Below, in pieces: positions 27,889-36,572 of a stretch of 64,000 nucleotides of DNA; position 1 is the first letter of the stretch; every line of letters starts with the position of its first letter. This DNA comes from Clostridium manihotivorum (GTDB lineage Bacteria; Bacillota; Clostridia; Clostridiales; Clostridiaceae). A program made the translations under genes and the position numbers. The notes beneath the pieces were generated by a model. It made no database searches, was not told where the DNA came from, and worked only from the letters and a program-made list of their open reading frames with translations. The DNA is taken from positions 6,093,776 through 6,157,775 of the forward strand of contig NZ_CP025746.1 of NCBI RefSeq assembly GCF_004015185.1, read 5' to 3'.

Positions 27889-28737
27889 CTATTTAACCGC
27901 TCCAGCCATAACTCCCTTTATTATATGTTTCTGAGAAACTAAGTAAAAAATTACAACTGGTATAACTGTTAAAACTAATCCAGCCATAGCTAAGTTCCAT
28001 TGAATTGTAAATTCTCCAAAGAAATAAAATGTTGAAAGTGGTATTGTTCTAAGTTCTGGATCTCTTAGTACTAGTGATGGTAATAAATAATCATTCCATA
28101 TACTAATAACATTTAAAATAGCTACTGTGATTGTAATTGGCTTTAAGTTCGGAAATACTATTCTCCAGTACAATTGAAATTTATTGCAACCATCTATCAT
28201 TGCCGCTTCTTCTAACGCACGAGGAACACTCTTAATAAATCCATGATATAAAAAGACTGCAAGACTTGTTCCAAAGCCAACATTCATAAAAATAAGGCCA
28301 TAAAAAGTATTAATCATAGAAAACCCAATTGAAGGTATTTCCCATTTACTCATATACTGCATCAATGGGATCATAACTGATTGGAATGGTATAAGCATGG
28401 TTACAACTAGCATTAAGAGTATTACATTGGCAATCTTTGACTTACTACGAACTAATGCCCATGCTGTCATAGAAGAAAATACTATAATTAAGACAGTACT
28501 TATTACTGTTACAATTAAAGAATTGGTCAATGCATGAAGAAAATTCATTTTATCTATTGCTTGTAGATAATATGAAAGATCAAAAGCTTTAGGTAACCCA
28601 AGTGTATCAGTAAATATCTGCTCTCTTCCTTTGAACGAATTTACTAACATGATATATATAGGAAATAAAGTCATTATTGCTACAATAATTCCAAGGATAA
28701 AAAAGATTTTATATGCTTTCGACTTTGACTTCATCAC
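27889..28737 (-). CDS. Sugar ABC transporter permease, MalG type
   Basis: A 282-residue inner-membrane permease with six hydrophobic segments and the EAA loop EEAAMIDGCNKFQLYWRIVFP, which docks to the ATPase. It overlaps the upstream permease by four bases (ATGA). Together with the binding protein it forms a CUT1-type importer, probably for the disaccharide used by the GH65 enzyme downstream. No ATPase gene is in this cluster, so a shared MsmK/MalK-like ATPase is presumably encoded elsewhere. Confidence 0.92.
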   Translation of the reverse strand: MMKSKSKAYKIFFILGIIVAIMTLFPIYIMLVNSFKGREQIFTDTLGLPKAFDLSYYLQAIDKMNFLHALTNSLIVTVISTVLIIVFSSMTAWALVRSKSKIANVILLMLVVTMLIPFQSVMIPLMQYMSKWEIPSIGFSMINTFYGLIFMNVGFGTSLAVFLYHGFIKSVPRALEEAAMIDGCNKFQLYWRIVFPNLKPITITVAILNVISIWNDYLLPSLVLRDPELRTIPLSTFYFFGEFTIQWNLAMAGLVLTVIPVVIFYLVSQKHIIKGVMAGAVK

Positions 28738-29612
28738 ATTTCAACCTCTTTCTTTTTAGTAATGGAAATTTGTACTATAGTAATTATCATAATAACTAAG
28801 AAAAACATTATAGATTTAGCTTGTGCCTCAGCATATTTGTTATATCCAAAGGCTGTTGAAAATATATTCATACTAATAAGCTCCGTTGATCCAAAAGGTC
28901 CACCATTTGTTAAAGATAGATTTGTATCGTATTGCTTAAAGGAATTTGCTAAAGTAACGAACAAACTTACTGTAAAGGCAGGAGCTATAAGTGGTACAGT
29001 TACTTTTCTAAATTTAGTCCATGCGCTTGCTCCATCAATATCTGCTGCTTCTAATACTTCATCTGATATGCTCTCAATAGAGGCAATATATATTATCATT
29101 ACATATCCAGCCATTTGCCACACCCCTACTATAACTAACGCCCAAAAGGCAGCAGTAGGATTGTCTAACCAATTGAAAAATATCTTTGAAGTATGTGTCA
29201 TTTGCCCTAAGTTCTCAAATAACTTTGTAAATACGAATTTCCATATAAAGCCTAGTATTAACCCACCGATTAGATTAGGTAAGAAATATACAGCCCTAAA
29301 GAAATTTTTAAACTTAACCTTTGATGTTACAAGCATTGCAAGTGAAAGCCCAACAATATTAACTAAAATAGTCATAGCAATAACGTATTTTGTGGTTAAC
29401 AAAAAAGAGGCAGCGAATTTTCCATCTTGAAAAGCTGAAATATAATTTTTTATTCCTACAAAACTGGCCCCTGTAAAAGCAAATCCATCCCAATTAGTAA
29501 ATGAATATATGACTCCCATTATAAACGGGATAATAACAACATTTACAAATATAAATAAAGATGGAATAACAAATAAGGCTGTAGTTATTTTATTTTTATA
29601 CTTTTTATTCAT
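28734..29612 (-). CDS. Sugar ABC transporter permease, MalF type
   Basis: A 292-residue permease with six hydrophobic segments and the EAA loop EAADIDGASAWTKFRKVTVP. The N-terminal helix begins about ten residues in, without the large extra periplasmic domain of E. coli MalF, as is usual for Gram-positive CUT1 importers. It pairs with the downstream MalG-type subunit. The gene is preceded by a stem-loop that separates it from the binding-protein gene. Confidence 0.92.
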   Translation of the reverse strand: MNKKYKNKITTALFVIPSLFIFVNVVIIPFIMGVIYSFTNWDGFAFTGASFVGIKNYISAFQDGKFAASFLLTTKYVIAMTILVNIVGLSLAMLVTSKVKFKNFFRAVYFLPNLIGGLILGFIWKFVFTKLFENLGQMTHTSKIFFNWLDNPTAAFWALVIVGVWQMAGYVMIIYIASIESISDEVLEAADIDGASAWTKFRKVTVPLIAPAFTVSLFVTLANSFKQYDTNLSLTNGGPFGSTELISMNIFSTAFGYNKYAEAQAKSIMFFLVIMIITIVQISITKKKEVEM

Positions 29613-29672
29613 TATTTTCGCTCCATTTCTAACCTTATTTTTAATTTCTACATCTTACTTAATCTTTATATA

Positions 29673-29702
29673 CCTTAAAAGCCTCAAGAGAGGCTTCTAA
29701 GG
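29673..29702 (-). promoter_or_regulatory. Intercistronic stem-loop after the binding-protein gene
   Basis: A 13-bp stem with one G-T pair and a four-base loop (CCTTAGAAGCCTC with its partner on the minus strand) is not followed by a T tract. Such hairpins between a binding-protein gene and its permeases often protect the upstream mRNA from 3' decay, giving more binding protein than permease; this role is inferred. Confidence 0.7.
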
Positions 29703-29714
29703 CTACACTAAGTA

Positions 29715-30983
29715 CTATTTTTTAGCTGCATTTACCCAAACCTTTTGTATTTCATCTAATAGTTGGTCCGAATTAATTTGACCAGCATAGAATTTTTCCA
29801 TGGCACTTGTACAATCCTTATCAACACCTGCAGGGAATAGGTTAAATGTCCATGGTACTGTTTTTCCTGCATCTGAATACTTAGAAACTTCCTTAGAAAG
29901 AACACTTAAATTACTTGTATCAAAACCATTGTATGCTGGAATAACTTTAAATTTATCAGTTACAATCTTTTGTCCATCTTTAGTAGTTAATAACCAATCT
30001 AAGAACTTGATAGCACCAGTTTGTTGTTCCTTTGTAGCCGCATTATTTACATGGAAGAAGTTTGTGTTTCCTACTGCAAGAGAAGTATTACCATTTGCAG
30101 GCATTGGAATCATACCATAATCAAAACCAACCTTATATTGATCTATAATTGATTGAGCCCAGTTACCTTGATGAATCATTGCATATTTACCTTGTGCAAA
30201 ACCTGCAACTTGATCATCATAAGTATCCTTAGCTAGATTAGTATATGGTTTTAATTTTTGTAGATCTTCAGCATATTTCTTAACTTCTGGTACATCCTTA
30301 AGATTTAATTGTCCGCTTACCACCTTAGGAATAATATCTTTATAGTTACTCATAGTTGCAAATGGCCAGTTAAATGGATGCATAAATTGGAAGTAAGTTT
30401 CTTTTGCAAAAGCAAGTGGCTTATTCACTCCTTTAACTTTTGAAAGTTTTTCGCAAGCTGAAATTAGATCATCCATTGTCTTTATGCTATCAGCATCTAC
30501 TCCGGCATCTTTAAACATTTGCTTGTTGTAAACAAGTCCAATTCCCTCTACTGCTAATGGTAATCCATATAATTTACCATCCTTCATAGTATCTTCAGCT
30601 TGTCCTTTAGCTATATTCTTAGCTGCAGCTGCTGAATCCATAGGAGCCATGTACTTGAAGAATTTTTCAAACTCACTTCCACTATTGCAAGTAAAGATTG
30701 TAGGTGCCTTGGCAGGACTTGATGCAAATTGTGATTGTAAGGTAGTAACCAAATTATCTCCTGCTGCTCCTAACACCTTCACTTCCACATCACTTTGGGA
30801 AGAATTAAACTGTTTAGCTGCATTTTCAAGTTCAGGTTGAATTTCAACCTTATTTTGAATCAATGTAACTTCTGTTTTTCCTGACCTTGAACTTGATCCT
30901 CCACCATTAGATCCACATCCTACCATAGTTGTTAATGCCACCGCCATAACACAGATAACACTTAATATTTTTTTGGTTTTCAT
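29715..30983 (-). CDS. Sugar ABC transporter substrate-binding lipoprotein
   Basis: A 422-residue extracellular binding protein. It has a lipoprotein signal peptide with lipobox MVGC (Cys at about residue 23) and a Gly/Ser-rich linker. The rest reads as a family 1 solute-binding fold, with an AAKQFNSSQSDVEVKV start and a GKYAMIHQGNWAQSIIDQ block near residue 270. It captures the sugar for the two permeases downstream. AGGGGG lies before the ATG. A near-perfect cre site lies 90 bases upstream, so CcpA control is likely. Confidence 0.93.
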   Translation of the reverse strand: MKTKKILSVICVMAVALTTMVGCGSNGGGSSSRSGKTEVTLIQNKVEIQPELENAAKQFNSSQSDVEVKVLGAAGDNLVTTLQSQFASSPAKAPTIFTCNSGSEFEKFFKYMAPMDSAAAAKNIAKGQAEDTMKDGKLYGLPLAVEGIGLVYNKQMFKDAGVDADSIKTMDDLISACEKLSKVKGVNKPLAFAKETYFQFMHPFNWPFATMSNYKDIIPKVVSGQLNLKDVPEVKKYAEDLQKLKPYTNLAKDTYDDQVAGFAQGKYAMIHQGNWAQSIIDQYKVGFDYGMIPMPANGNTSLAVGNTNFFHVNNAATKEQQTGAIKFLDWLLTTKDGQKIVTDKFKVIPAYNGFDTSNLSVLSKEVSKYSDAGKTVPWTFNLFPAGVDKDCTSAMEKFYAGQINSDQLLDEIQKVWVNAAKK

Positions 30984-31071
30984 ACTATTTCCCCCTATTT
31001 TTAATTCTCAATATGTTATTGTTTTTTGTAATGTAAATATTTATTTTTATCTTTTTTAAGCCGCTCAATTT

Positions 31072-31085
31072 ATTAAACGTTTACA
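31072..31085. promoter_or_regulatory. Catabolite-responsive element (cre)
   Basis: On the minus strand TGTAAACGTTTAAT is close to the CcpA consensus TGWAARCGYTWNCW and nearly palindromic. It lies in the divergent region between the sugar operon and the AraC gene, so CcpA could repress both. Confidence 0.65.
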
Positions 31086-31332
31086 AAGATAACATAAATA
31101 CATTTCACTAATTAAATTTTCTTAGTTAATGATAGTAAAACTTTAAGTTATTTAATCAGGTGGATTATGGTACTAAGTTCCACACAATAAGGAATCTTTT
31201 ACATTTGTAGGACCGTTGTATCTAAATTAATTAATGGTTACATTGACATTATATCCAAAAAAAACTATAATTTTTATACAATATTAATAACTTTTGCACT
31301 TTTTTAAGATTACTTTTTGAGGTGATATAGAA

Positions 31333-32064
31333 ATGAAAAGTATTTATAAAAAAATCGAGGATACTATGGTTAAAAATAGATATGCTTCATATATTCATCC
31401 ACCTTATGAACTTGAATCTAAATTGGTACAATGTATTCAACAACTGGATCTTGAAACTGCTAGCTACATTTTAAATAAAATTAATTCACTCGAAAGGGCT
31501 CAATTATCTAACCAACCCTTAACTTCTCTTAAATATTCCATTGTAGGTTCTTGTGCAATTTTTACCAGAGCTGCAATAGAAGGAGGTTTGGATACTGAAA
31601 CAGCCTTTATATTAAGCGATTATTATATAAATCTAATAGACGAAACTCCCAACGTTCATGCGCTACAAGAATTGGAGTATTCAATGTTGACAGATTTTAT
31701 TAATGTTTTAAAAAGATACAAGCAGTATTTTTATAACCCACTTATAAATAGAGTAATAGAATATATAAAAAAAAATATAGAAAATCCTTTATCTCTTCAA
31801 GAGATATCAACTTTCGCAAAGGTACATCCTAACTACCTCTCTGCTGCTTTTAAAAAGGAAGTTGGTAAAACTTTATCTGAGTATATTAGTGAGGTTAAGA
31901 TAGGAGCTATAAAACTTTATCTCAATAACACTGACTTATCTGTGACTGAAATCAGTCATATTTTTAACTTTAATCATATAACATACTTTTCACGCTTCTT
32001 TAAGAAACATATAGGACTCACTCCAATGGAATATAGAAAGCAGGTCTTAACTGCAACCGTTTAA
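31333..32064 (+). CDS. AraC-family transcriptional regulator
   Basis: A 243-residue regulator whose C-terminal hundred residues form two helix-turn-helix units: LSLQEISTFAKVHPNYLSAA and LSVTEISHIFNFNHITYFSR, ending FKKHIGLTPMEYRK. The N-terminal 140 residues are not a cupin sensor and resemble the helical N-terminal part of some YesN-like regulators. GAGGTG precedes the ATG. Divergent placement from the sugar importer and GH65 gene indicates that it is the local activator; the inducer is unknown. Confidence 0.88.
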   Translation: MKSIYKKIEDTMVKNRYASYIHPPYELESKLVQCIQQLDLETASYILNKINSLERAQLSNQPLTSLKYSIVGSCAIFTRAAIEGGLDTETAFILSDYYINLIDETPNVHALQELEYSMLTDFINVLKRYKQYFYNPLINRVIEYIKKNIENPLSLQEISTFAKVHPNYLSAAFKKEVGKTLSEYISEVKIGAIKLYLNNTDLSVTEISHIFNFNHITYFSRFFKKHIGLTPMEYRKQVLTATV

Positions 32065-32137
32065 TATTCAACAAATAAATTTTCCTATGGAAAAGAAAGA
32101 TAAAAACCAGATATATCATTGGGAAAATAGTTATTTA

Positions 32138-32189
32138 TAAAAAACATGGGCTGTGGCATAAACGTTTTTATACGCTAATGCAACAGCCC
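32138..32189 (-). terminator. Terminator of the mazEF-type operon
   Basis: On the minus strand GGGCTGTTGCAT pairs with ATGCCACAGCCC (32148-32189), followed by a T run (32138-32144). It lies just after the toxin stop. Confidence 0.8.
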
Positions 32190-32199
32190 CTTCAAATAT

Positions 32200-32553
32200 C
32201 TAATCTAATGCTAAACTTATTAGTAAAGCTCTATTCACCTTTTTCATATCCTCATCAGTCATATGACCAATTTTCTCTTTTAATCTTTTTTTATCTAAAG
32301 TACGTACCTGCTCTAATAGTACAACTGAATCTCTATTAAGACCATACTCTTCTGAAGATATCTCAACGTGAGTAGGAAGCTTAGCTTTATTAATCTGAGA
32401 TGTTATAGCAGCAACAATTACAGTTGGACTATACTTATTGCCTATATCATTTTGTACAATTATTACAGGTCTTATGCCACCTTGTTCTGAACCTATTACA
32501 GGACTTAGATCTGCATAAAATATATCTCCTCTTTTTACATTTGTCCCCGTCAT
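32200..32553 (-). CDS. MazF/PemK-family endoribonuclease toxin (EndoA/NdoA type)
   Basis: Type II toxin and sequence-specific mRNA interferase. From VKRGDIFYADLSPVIGSEQGG through RPVIIVQNDIGNKYSPTVIV and THVEISSEEYGLNRDSVVLLEQVRTLDK the protein follows the Bacillus EndoA pattern. The catalytic Arg is in GGIRPV and the Thr in AAITSQI. The ATG at 32551-32553 gives 117 residues, matching the family; an ATG at 32578-32580 would add nine residues unlike EndoA and overlap the antitoxin. It is co-transcribed with the upstream antitoxin gene. Confidence 0.93.
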   Translation of the reverse strand: MTGTNVKRGDIFYADLSPVIGSEQGGIRPVIIVQNDIGNKYSPTVIVAAITSQINKAKLPTHVEISSEEYGLNRDSVVLLEQVRTLDKKRLKEKIGHMTDEDMKKVNRALLISLALD

Positions 32554-32561
32554 TACATATA

Positions 32562-32801
32562 TCACACTCCGAATAGCCATGTCTCATATTCAATAGTATT
32601 TTTAAGTTCTGATGAAACACCAAATTCAGCAAGTTCAGAATTTATACTTGCCATCTCTTCATAACCTTTTTTCATCAACAAATAAAATTTTGATTCTTCA
32701 TCGTCCTCATTATATGATATTAAATTTGCATCATTTAATTGACTATAAATTTCATATTTTTTTTTCAATGCATTATTTCCCTTATTCTTTGAATATGACA
32801 T
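32562..32801 (-). CDS. Antitoxin of the MazEF/EndoAI type
   Basis: A 79-residue acidic protein directly upstream of the toxin gene. Its C-terminal half (YLLMKKGYEEMASINSELAE and EYETWLFGV) resembles the toxin-binding tail of Bacillus EndoAI. The N-terminal half (NKGNNALKKKYEIYSQLNDA) does not show an evident ribbon-helix-helix motif. So pairing with the toxin is well supported, while DNA binding is unclear. Ribosome-site purines lie before the ATG, and a strong promoter is at 32853-32880. Confidence 0.8.
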   Translation of the reverse strand: MSYSKNKGNNALKKKYEIYSQLNDANLISYNEDDEESKFYLLMKKGYEEMASINSELAEFGVSSELKNTIEYETWLFGV

Positions 32802-32852
32802 GATTCTCCCATCTCCTCAGAGTTATAAAAAGAATGATATATGTATAAGTAA

Positions 32853-32880
32853 ATTATAGCAAATTATGTCACAATGTCAA
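32853..32880 (-). promoter_or_regulatory. Promoter of the toxin-antitoxin operon
   Basis: On the minus strand TTGACA (32875-32880) and TATAAT (32853-32858) are 16 bases apart. Both hexamers are perfect. The predicted start lies about 45 bases before the antitoxin ATG. Confidence 0.8.
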
Positions 32881-33186
32881 AGAATTTTCATCTTTTAGTA
32901 TTCCGTTTTTACTTTTTTTTACATTTATTTTTAAATTTATTTATTTCAATGTAAGATTAATCAAAAGTTTTTTATCAGCTTTAGTGATAGTACTATATGA
33001 CCTTTATTCCAATTCCATATTCTATGTACATACTCTCGGAAATCTCTCCATATAGGTAAAATATATATTTACAAACATTAACCCTATGCTCAATCTCCTT
33101 AAGTATTATAATTCTTATGTTTTTCTTTATCATAACTTTTCTAGATAAAACAGCAAAAAGTTTATTTTACATTTATATGTCAAATA
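32881..33186. other. AT-rich intergenic region where alr is usually found
   Basis: The 306 bases between the LolA-fold gene and the toxin-antitoxin promoter show no reading frame, hairpin or recognisable remnant. In related Clostridium and Bacillus genomes an alanine racemase gene commonly occupies this place. Confidence 0.5.
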
Positions 33187-33801
33187 CTATATTTCAAACA
33201 GCTTTTTATCAACGTTCTTAAGTTTCTTAAAATTACTATAAACTATTTTTCCACGCTCACTTCCTTTCTTATCATATATTATCAACTCTTTAGGCACTCT
33301 CTTTTCACTATCGATTACCAATAACTGTTTGTCCATATTTTTATTTCCATTGAGCATGGAAAACTCAACCATTAAATACCTTATGCCATTAATATCCTTA
33401 TAGTAGTATTTAATCTCATTATCTAGTACAATATACTTTCTAATCTCATCCATAAATGCTAACTTATAGAACTGATCAGAGTCCTTGTCCATTTCGTATT
33501 GTCTGTTTGAATTTATATCTTTTATATAGATCTTGTTTTCTTTATAAAGATTTATCCTGCCATCCTTAAACTCTACCTTTGTCCCTTGTGTTTTGTCATA
33601 CCACTGAGTAGAATCATACTTAACTTCACCTCTTGAACTTATAGCTGTATAAGAGACGTCTGTACTGTATGCATCTATTTCTTTAATCTCATCTAGAATT
33701 TCCTCTGGTGTAATATTAAAAAACCTTTGATAAGCAGCAAATATTGATACTGCTGCTATTATTAAAAATAATAATATTAATAATAGTCTATTCCTTTTCA
33801 T
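33187..33801 (-). CDS. LolA-fold exported protein, GerS/YdcC-like
   Basis: A 204-residue protein with an N-terminal transmembrane helix (residues 5-25) and an extracytoplasmic beta-rich domain. Family members of this fold bind hydrophobic chains; GerS of Clostridioides difficile is needed for cortex modification during sporulation. No lipobox cysteine is seen, so it appears to be helix-anchored and not a lipoprotein. Position next to acpS and the toxin-antitoxin genes parallels ydcC in Bacillus, which is the main reason for this call. Confidence 0.6.
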   Translation of the reverse strand: MKRNRLLLILLFLIIAAVSIFAAYQRFFNITPEEILDEIKEIDAYSTDVSYTAISSRGEVKYDSTQWYDKTQGTKVEFKDGRINLYKENKIYIKDINSNRQYEMDKDSDQFYKLAFMDEIRKYIVLDNEIKYYYKDINGIRYLMVEFSMLNGNKNMDKQLLVIDSEKRVPKELIIYDKKGSERGKIVYSNFKKLKNVDKKLFEI

Positions 33802-33859
33802 AAATCCTCCTAAATTATGACTACATTAATACTATTATTAAAGAAAGCAGGATTTTATT

Positions 33860-35362
33860 CTATTTTAGCTGGATTTCTTTTATTATTGATGATATATTAT
33901 CCATGATATGACTAGCATTAACACAATACATGGACTCTGATAGTGAATCTCCTATATACCCGTGTATATAAGCACTTATCGCCGCAGCTTCAAGTATAGA
34001 AAGCCCCTGAGCTATAAAGCTTGCTATAATACCAGTTAAGCAATCACCCATTCCACCTGAAGCCATAGAACTATTTCCAGTGGGATTTACATAAGTCTTA
34101 TTTCCATCTGTTATTATTGTATTGTACCCCTTTAATAATACCACTATTTTGTATTTAATGGCAAATTCTCTTGATACTTCCAACCTATTTTCCTTTATAT
34201 ATTCTCTTGAATATCCTGTTAAAGTAGCCATTTCTCCTATATGTGGTGTTATTACAATTGGCAGATTGTTATTTATGAGTAATTCTTTTTTATCCTTTAA
34301 AACATTTATACCATCTGCATCTATAACCAGTGGACATGTGGACCTATTTAATACTTTCTTTAATAGTTCTAAGGTTAACCCCGTATCTCCCATCCCTGGA
34401 CCTATCGCTATGCAATTACTTTTATCAATAAGTCTCGACAAAGCTTCTTCATCTTCATAGCTCGAAGTCATAGCTTCTGTAAGCTTTGTTGATAATATCT
34501 TTTGCAAATCTGGTGAAGTGCATAGAGTAGCCAATCCCGCTCCACTTCTAACTGCACTATTAACGGTAATATATGCAGCGCCAGAAAAACCTGAAGATCC
34601 TGCCAAAACTAAAACTTTACCATAATCCCCTTTATATCCATACTTATTTCTGTTTGGTATGTACTTCTTCACCATTTCCTCTGTAATCATGAAAATATTA
34701 TCGTTATATTGATCCACTATCTCATCTGTTATTCCGATGTTCTCTATAATTATATGGCCAGTATATTTGCTAGTTCCCCAAGTTAAAAAACCTTTTTTTA
34801 AAAATTGAAAGGTTATAGTCTTATCAGCCTCAATGCAGTTGCCAAGTACCTTCCCCGTATTACATTCCATACCTGATGGAGTATCAATAGAAACTATATA
34901 ATTACTGTTTTCATTTATAACAGAGATTACATCTATATAAAACTCTGATAGATTTCGGCTTAGACCTGTTCCGAATATAGCATCTATTGTTGCATCACTA
35001 TTTAACAAGGATTCTCTAAGTTGTGAGCAGTCCTCTATGTTATTTAAGCCATATACTTTTACACCTAAATTCTTAAGTATACTATAATTCATAGAACAAT
35101 CATCAGATAATTTACCATTTAAATCAATTAAAAACACATCAATGCTCTTACCTAAAGCCTTAAGATGCCTAGCTAAAGCTAATCCATCTCCTCCATTATT
35201 CCCATTACCGCAAACAATTACATAATTCTTATGAATTTTTAAATCTAAATTACTTAAAACTTTTAAAGCTGCATTTTCCATCAGAACAATACTAGGTATG
35301 CCTATCTTATCTATACAGTATTGATCTATCTTTCTAATATTTTCAGAGGATCCTATTCTCAT
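33860..35362 (-). CDS. nnr: Bifunctional NAD(P)H-hydrate epimerase and dehydratase
   Basis: Repairs hydrated NADH and NADPH. The N-terminal half is the YjeF_N epimerase (VIVCGNGNNGGDGLALARHL, about residues 40-60). The C-terminal half is the ADP-dependent NAD(P)HX dehydratase, a ribokinase-like carbohydrate kinase domain (LAGSSGFSGAA near 245 and NPTGNSSMASGGMGDCLTG near 430). The ATG at 35360-35362 is chosen because GGAGGG lies nine bases upstream, inside the end of acpS, and the longer frame from 35398 has no family match. The protein is 500 residues. Confidence 0.93.
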   Translation of the reverse strand: MRIGSSENIRKIDQYCIDKIGIPSIVLMENAALKVLSNLDLKIHKNYVIVCGNGNNGGDGLALARHLKALGKSIDVFLIDLNGKLSDDCSMNYSILKNLGVKVYGLNNIEDCSQLRESLLNSDATIDAIFGTGLSRNLSEFYIDVISVINENSNYIVSIDTPSGMECNTGKVLGNCIEADKTITFQFLKKGFLTWGTSKYTGHIIIENIGITDEIVDQYNDNIFMITEEMVKKYIPNRNKYGYKGDYGKVLVLAGSSGFSGAAYITVNSAVRSGAGLATLCTSPDLQKILSTKLTEAMTSSYEDEEALSRLIDKSNCIAIGPGMGDTGLTLELLKKVLNRSTCPLVIDADGINVLKDKKELLINNNLPIVITPHIGEMATLTGYSREYIKENRLEVSREFAIKYKIVVLLKGYNTIITDGNKTYVNPTGNSSMASGGMGDCLTGIIASFIAQGLSILEAAAISAYIHGYIGDSLSESMYCVNASHIMDNISSIIKEIQLK

Positions 35363-35363
35363 T

Positions 35364-35738
35364 TTATTCTCCCTCCAATACAGCAAATGCAATAGCATCA
35401 GTTTTATTATGAGATATGCTTACGTGTACTAATTTAACGTTTTTCAAGTCAGCTATTATTCTAGCTCTTCCAAATAAATTTACTTCTGGCTTTCCTATTT
35501 CATTTCTAAGAATCTCTATGTCTTTTAATTGAAATCCTCTTATTCCAGTGCCTAGAGCTTTACTTATAGCTTCTTTTGCTGCAAAATTACCAGCTATTGA
35601 CTCCATTCTCATATTTCGCTGAACAAATAAACTTATTTCTCTTTCACTAAATACTTTACTCATAAATGATTTAGTTCTTTCGACAGCTCTTTTTATTCTA
35701 TCTATTTCAATAATATCTACTCCAGTTCCTATAATCAT
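35364..35738 (-). CDS. acpS: Holo-acyl carrier protein synthase
   Basis: Transfers 4'-phosphopantetheine from CoA to acyl carrier protein. Magnesium ligands are visible in GTGVDIIEIDRI and in AGNFAAKEAISKALGTG; the C-terminal HVSISHNKTDAIAFAVLE block is typical. The ATG at 35736-35738 is chosen because AGGGGTG lies eight bases upstream; this gives 124 residues, the usual AcpS size. One base separates its stop from the next start, so the two genes are coupled. Confidence 0.95.
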   Translation of the reverse strand: MIIGTGVDIIEIDRIKRAVERTKSFMSKVFSEREISLFVQRNMRMESIAGNFAAKEAISKALGTGIRGFQLKDIEILRNEIGKPEVNLFGRARIIADLKNVKLVHVSISHNKTDAIAFAVLEGE

Positions 35739-35796
35739 CTGCTCACCCCTAAACATATTTGAAAATCTTATTATAAACTACAGTTTGCCTTACTAA

Positions 35797-35894
35797 AGAG
35801 TTCATATATCGAAACTTAATTTATACTTGTTCGAAAATCTCGGCTTTTGGGGATTTTCGGGCATGTATAAATTGATAGTTGAGTTAGGAACTCT
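35797..35894. repeat. Nested inverted-repeat element upstream of acpS
   Basis: Three sets of complementary arms are nested: AGAGTTC/GAACTCT (35797-35803, 35888-35894), AATTTATAC/GTATAAATT (35818-35826, 35865-35873) and CGAAAATC/GATTTTCG (35832-35839, 35852-35859), with a 12-base loop. It could be a leader structure of acpS or a small mobile palindrome. Confidence 0.6.
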
Positions 35895-35955
35895 ATATTA
35901 TTTTATAGCTAATAAAAGATATTTCAAAGTTGTACTAAGGATAAACTGCAAAATA

Positions 35956-35981
35956 TTAAGGAAAGCAATTACTTTCCTTAA
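35956..35981. terminator. Stem-loop after the DUF6514 gene
   Basis: A perfect 10-bp stem TTAAGGAAAG/CTTTCCTTAA with a six-base loop follows the stop at 35995. The minus-strand T tract is weak (TATTTT), so termination may be partial. Confidence 0.6.
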
Positions 35982-35994
35982 GAAAAAGAATATA

Positions 35995-36321
35995 TTAATT
36001 TGCAACAGACAGATAGCATGTACTGAAATCTTCTACTAGCTCATCTACTCTTTCTCCAAGTATATCAATCAAATGAATAGGAGATACTTGATTTTCATAA
36101 ACCAAATTTAACAACTGATGTACACTATCGTATATTGGTGAAATCTTGTCTATAGAGTCTCTTTCTATATTAACAATTTTATTATCGTAGTAGTCAACTC
36201 TCTCTACTTCAATTCCATATACAGGTGTTCCTTTAAAGTCAGATTTGATAAGTCTGTAAGAATAGTCACATTCCCTGTTGTCAATGTTTACCTTTCTCCA
36301 TAAATTTTCAACAACCATCAT
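35995..36321 (-). CDS. Conserved clostridial protein, DUF6514-like
   Basis: A 108-residue soluble protein with no known catalytic motif. It contains a mixed charged core (DYSYRLIKSDFKGTPVYGIEVERVD-like strands) and a helical C-terminus (HQLLNLVYENQVSPIHLIDI). Small proteins of this pattern are widespread in Clostridium and annotated DUF6514; the function is unknown. It stands alone between hairpins, with a 250-base upstream region that contains two TTGACA boxes near 36400-36420. Confidence 0.65.
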   Translation of the reverse strand: MMVVENLWRKVNIDNRECDYSYRLIKSDFKGTPVYGIEVERVDYYDNKIVNIERDSIDKISPIYDSVHQLLNLVYENQVSPIHLIDILGERVDELVEDFSTCYLSVAN

Positions 36322-36572
36322 AAAATTACCCCCTTAAGTCTTATAAACCATGTTATAGAACTCATAGGAATATCCTAACACTAATTATTTTATTTTTGTG
36401 TCAAATGATGGTTTGTCAAAAATTTTTTTCTCTTTAAAATATGACACAATACTTTAAAAACGTCTTTTGATAATCCTATATCTGCGCCATATGGAAAATT
36501 AATACTGCGAATTGTCATAAGAAACAAACAAAACTTGCCGAATCCATGCTTTTTTTGTAAACAACTTTTATA

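Noticed and set aside
28762..29430. 222-codon plus-strand frame opposite the MalF-type permease
   Set aside because: Complete overlap with a clear permease gene and no supporting start signals.
35827..36039. 70-codon plus-strand frame between acpS and the DUF6514 gene
   Set aside because: It is made of the nested inverted repeat and a terminator stem and overlaps the end of the DUF6514 gene; no ribosome site is present.
36398..36422. Spo0A-like boxes (TTTGTCAAA and similar) before the DUF6514 gene
   Set aside because: On the other strand these are simply two TTGACA promoter hexamers, which contain most of the 0A-box sequence; no independent support was found.
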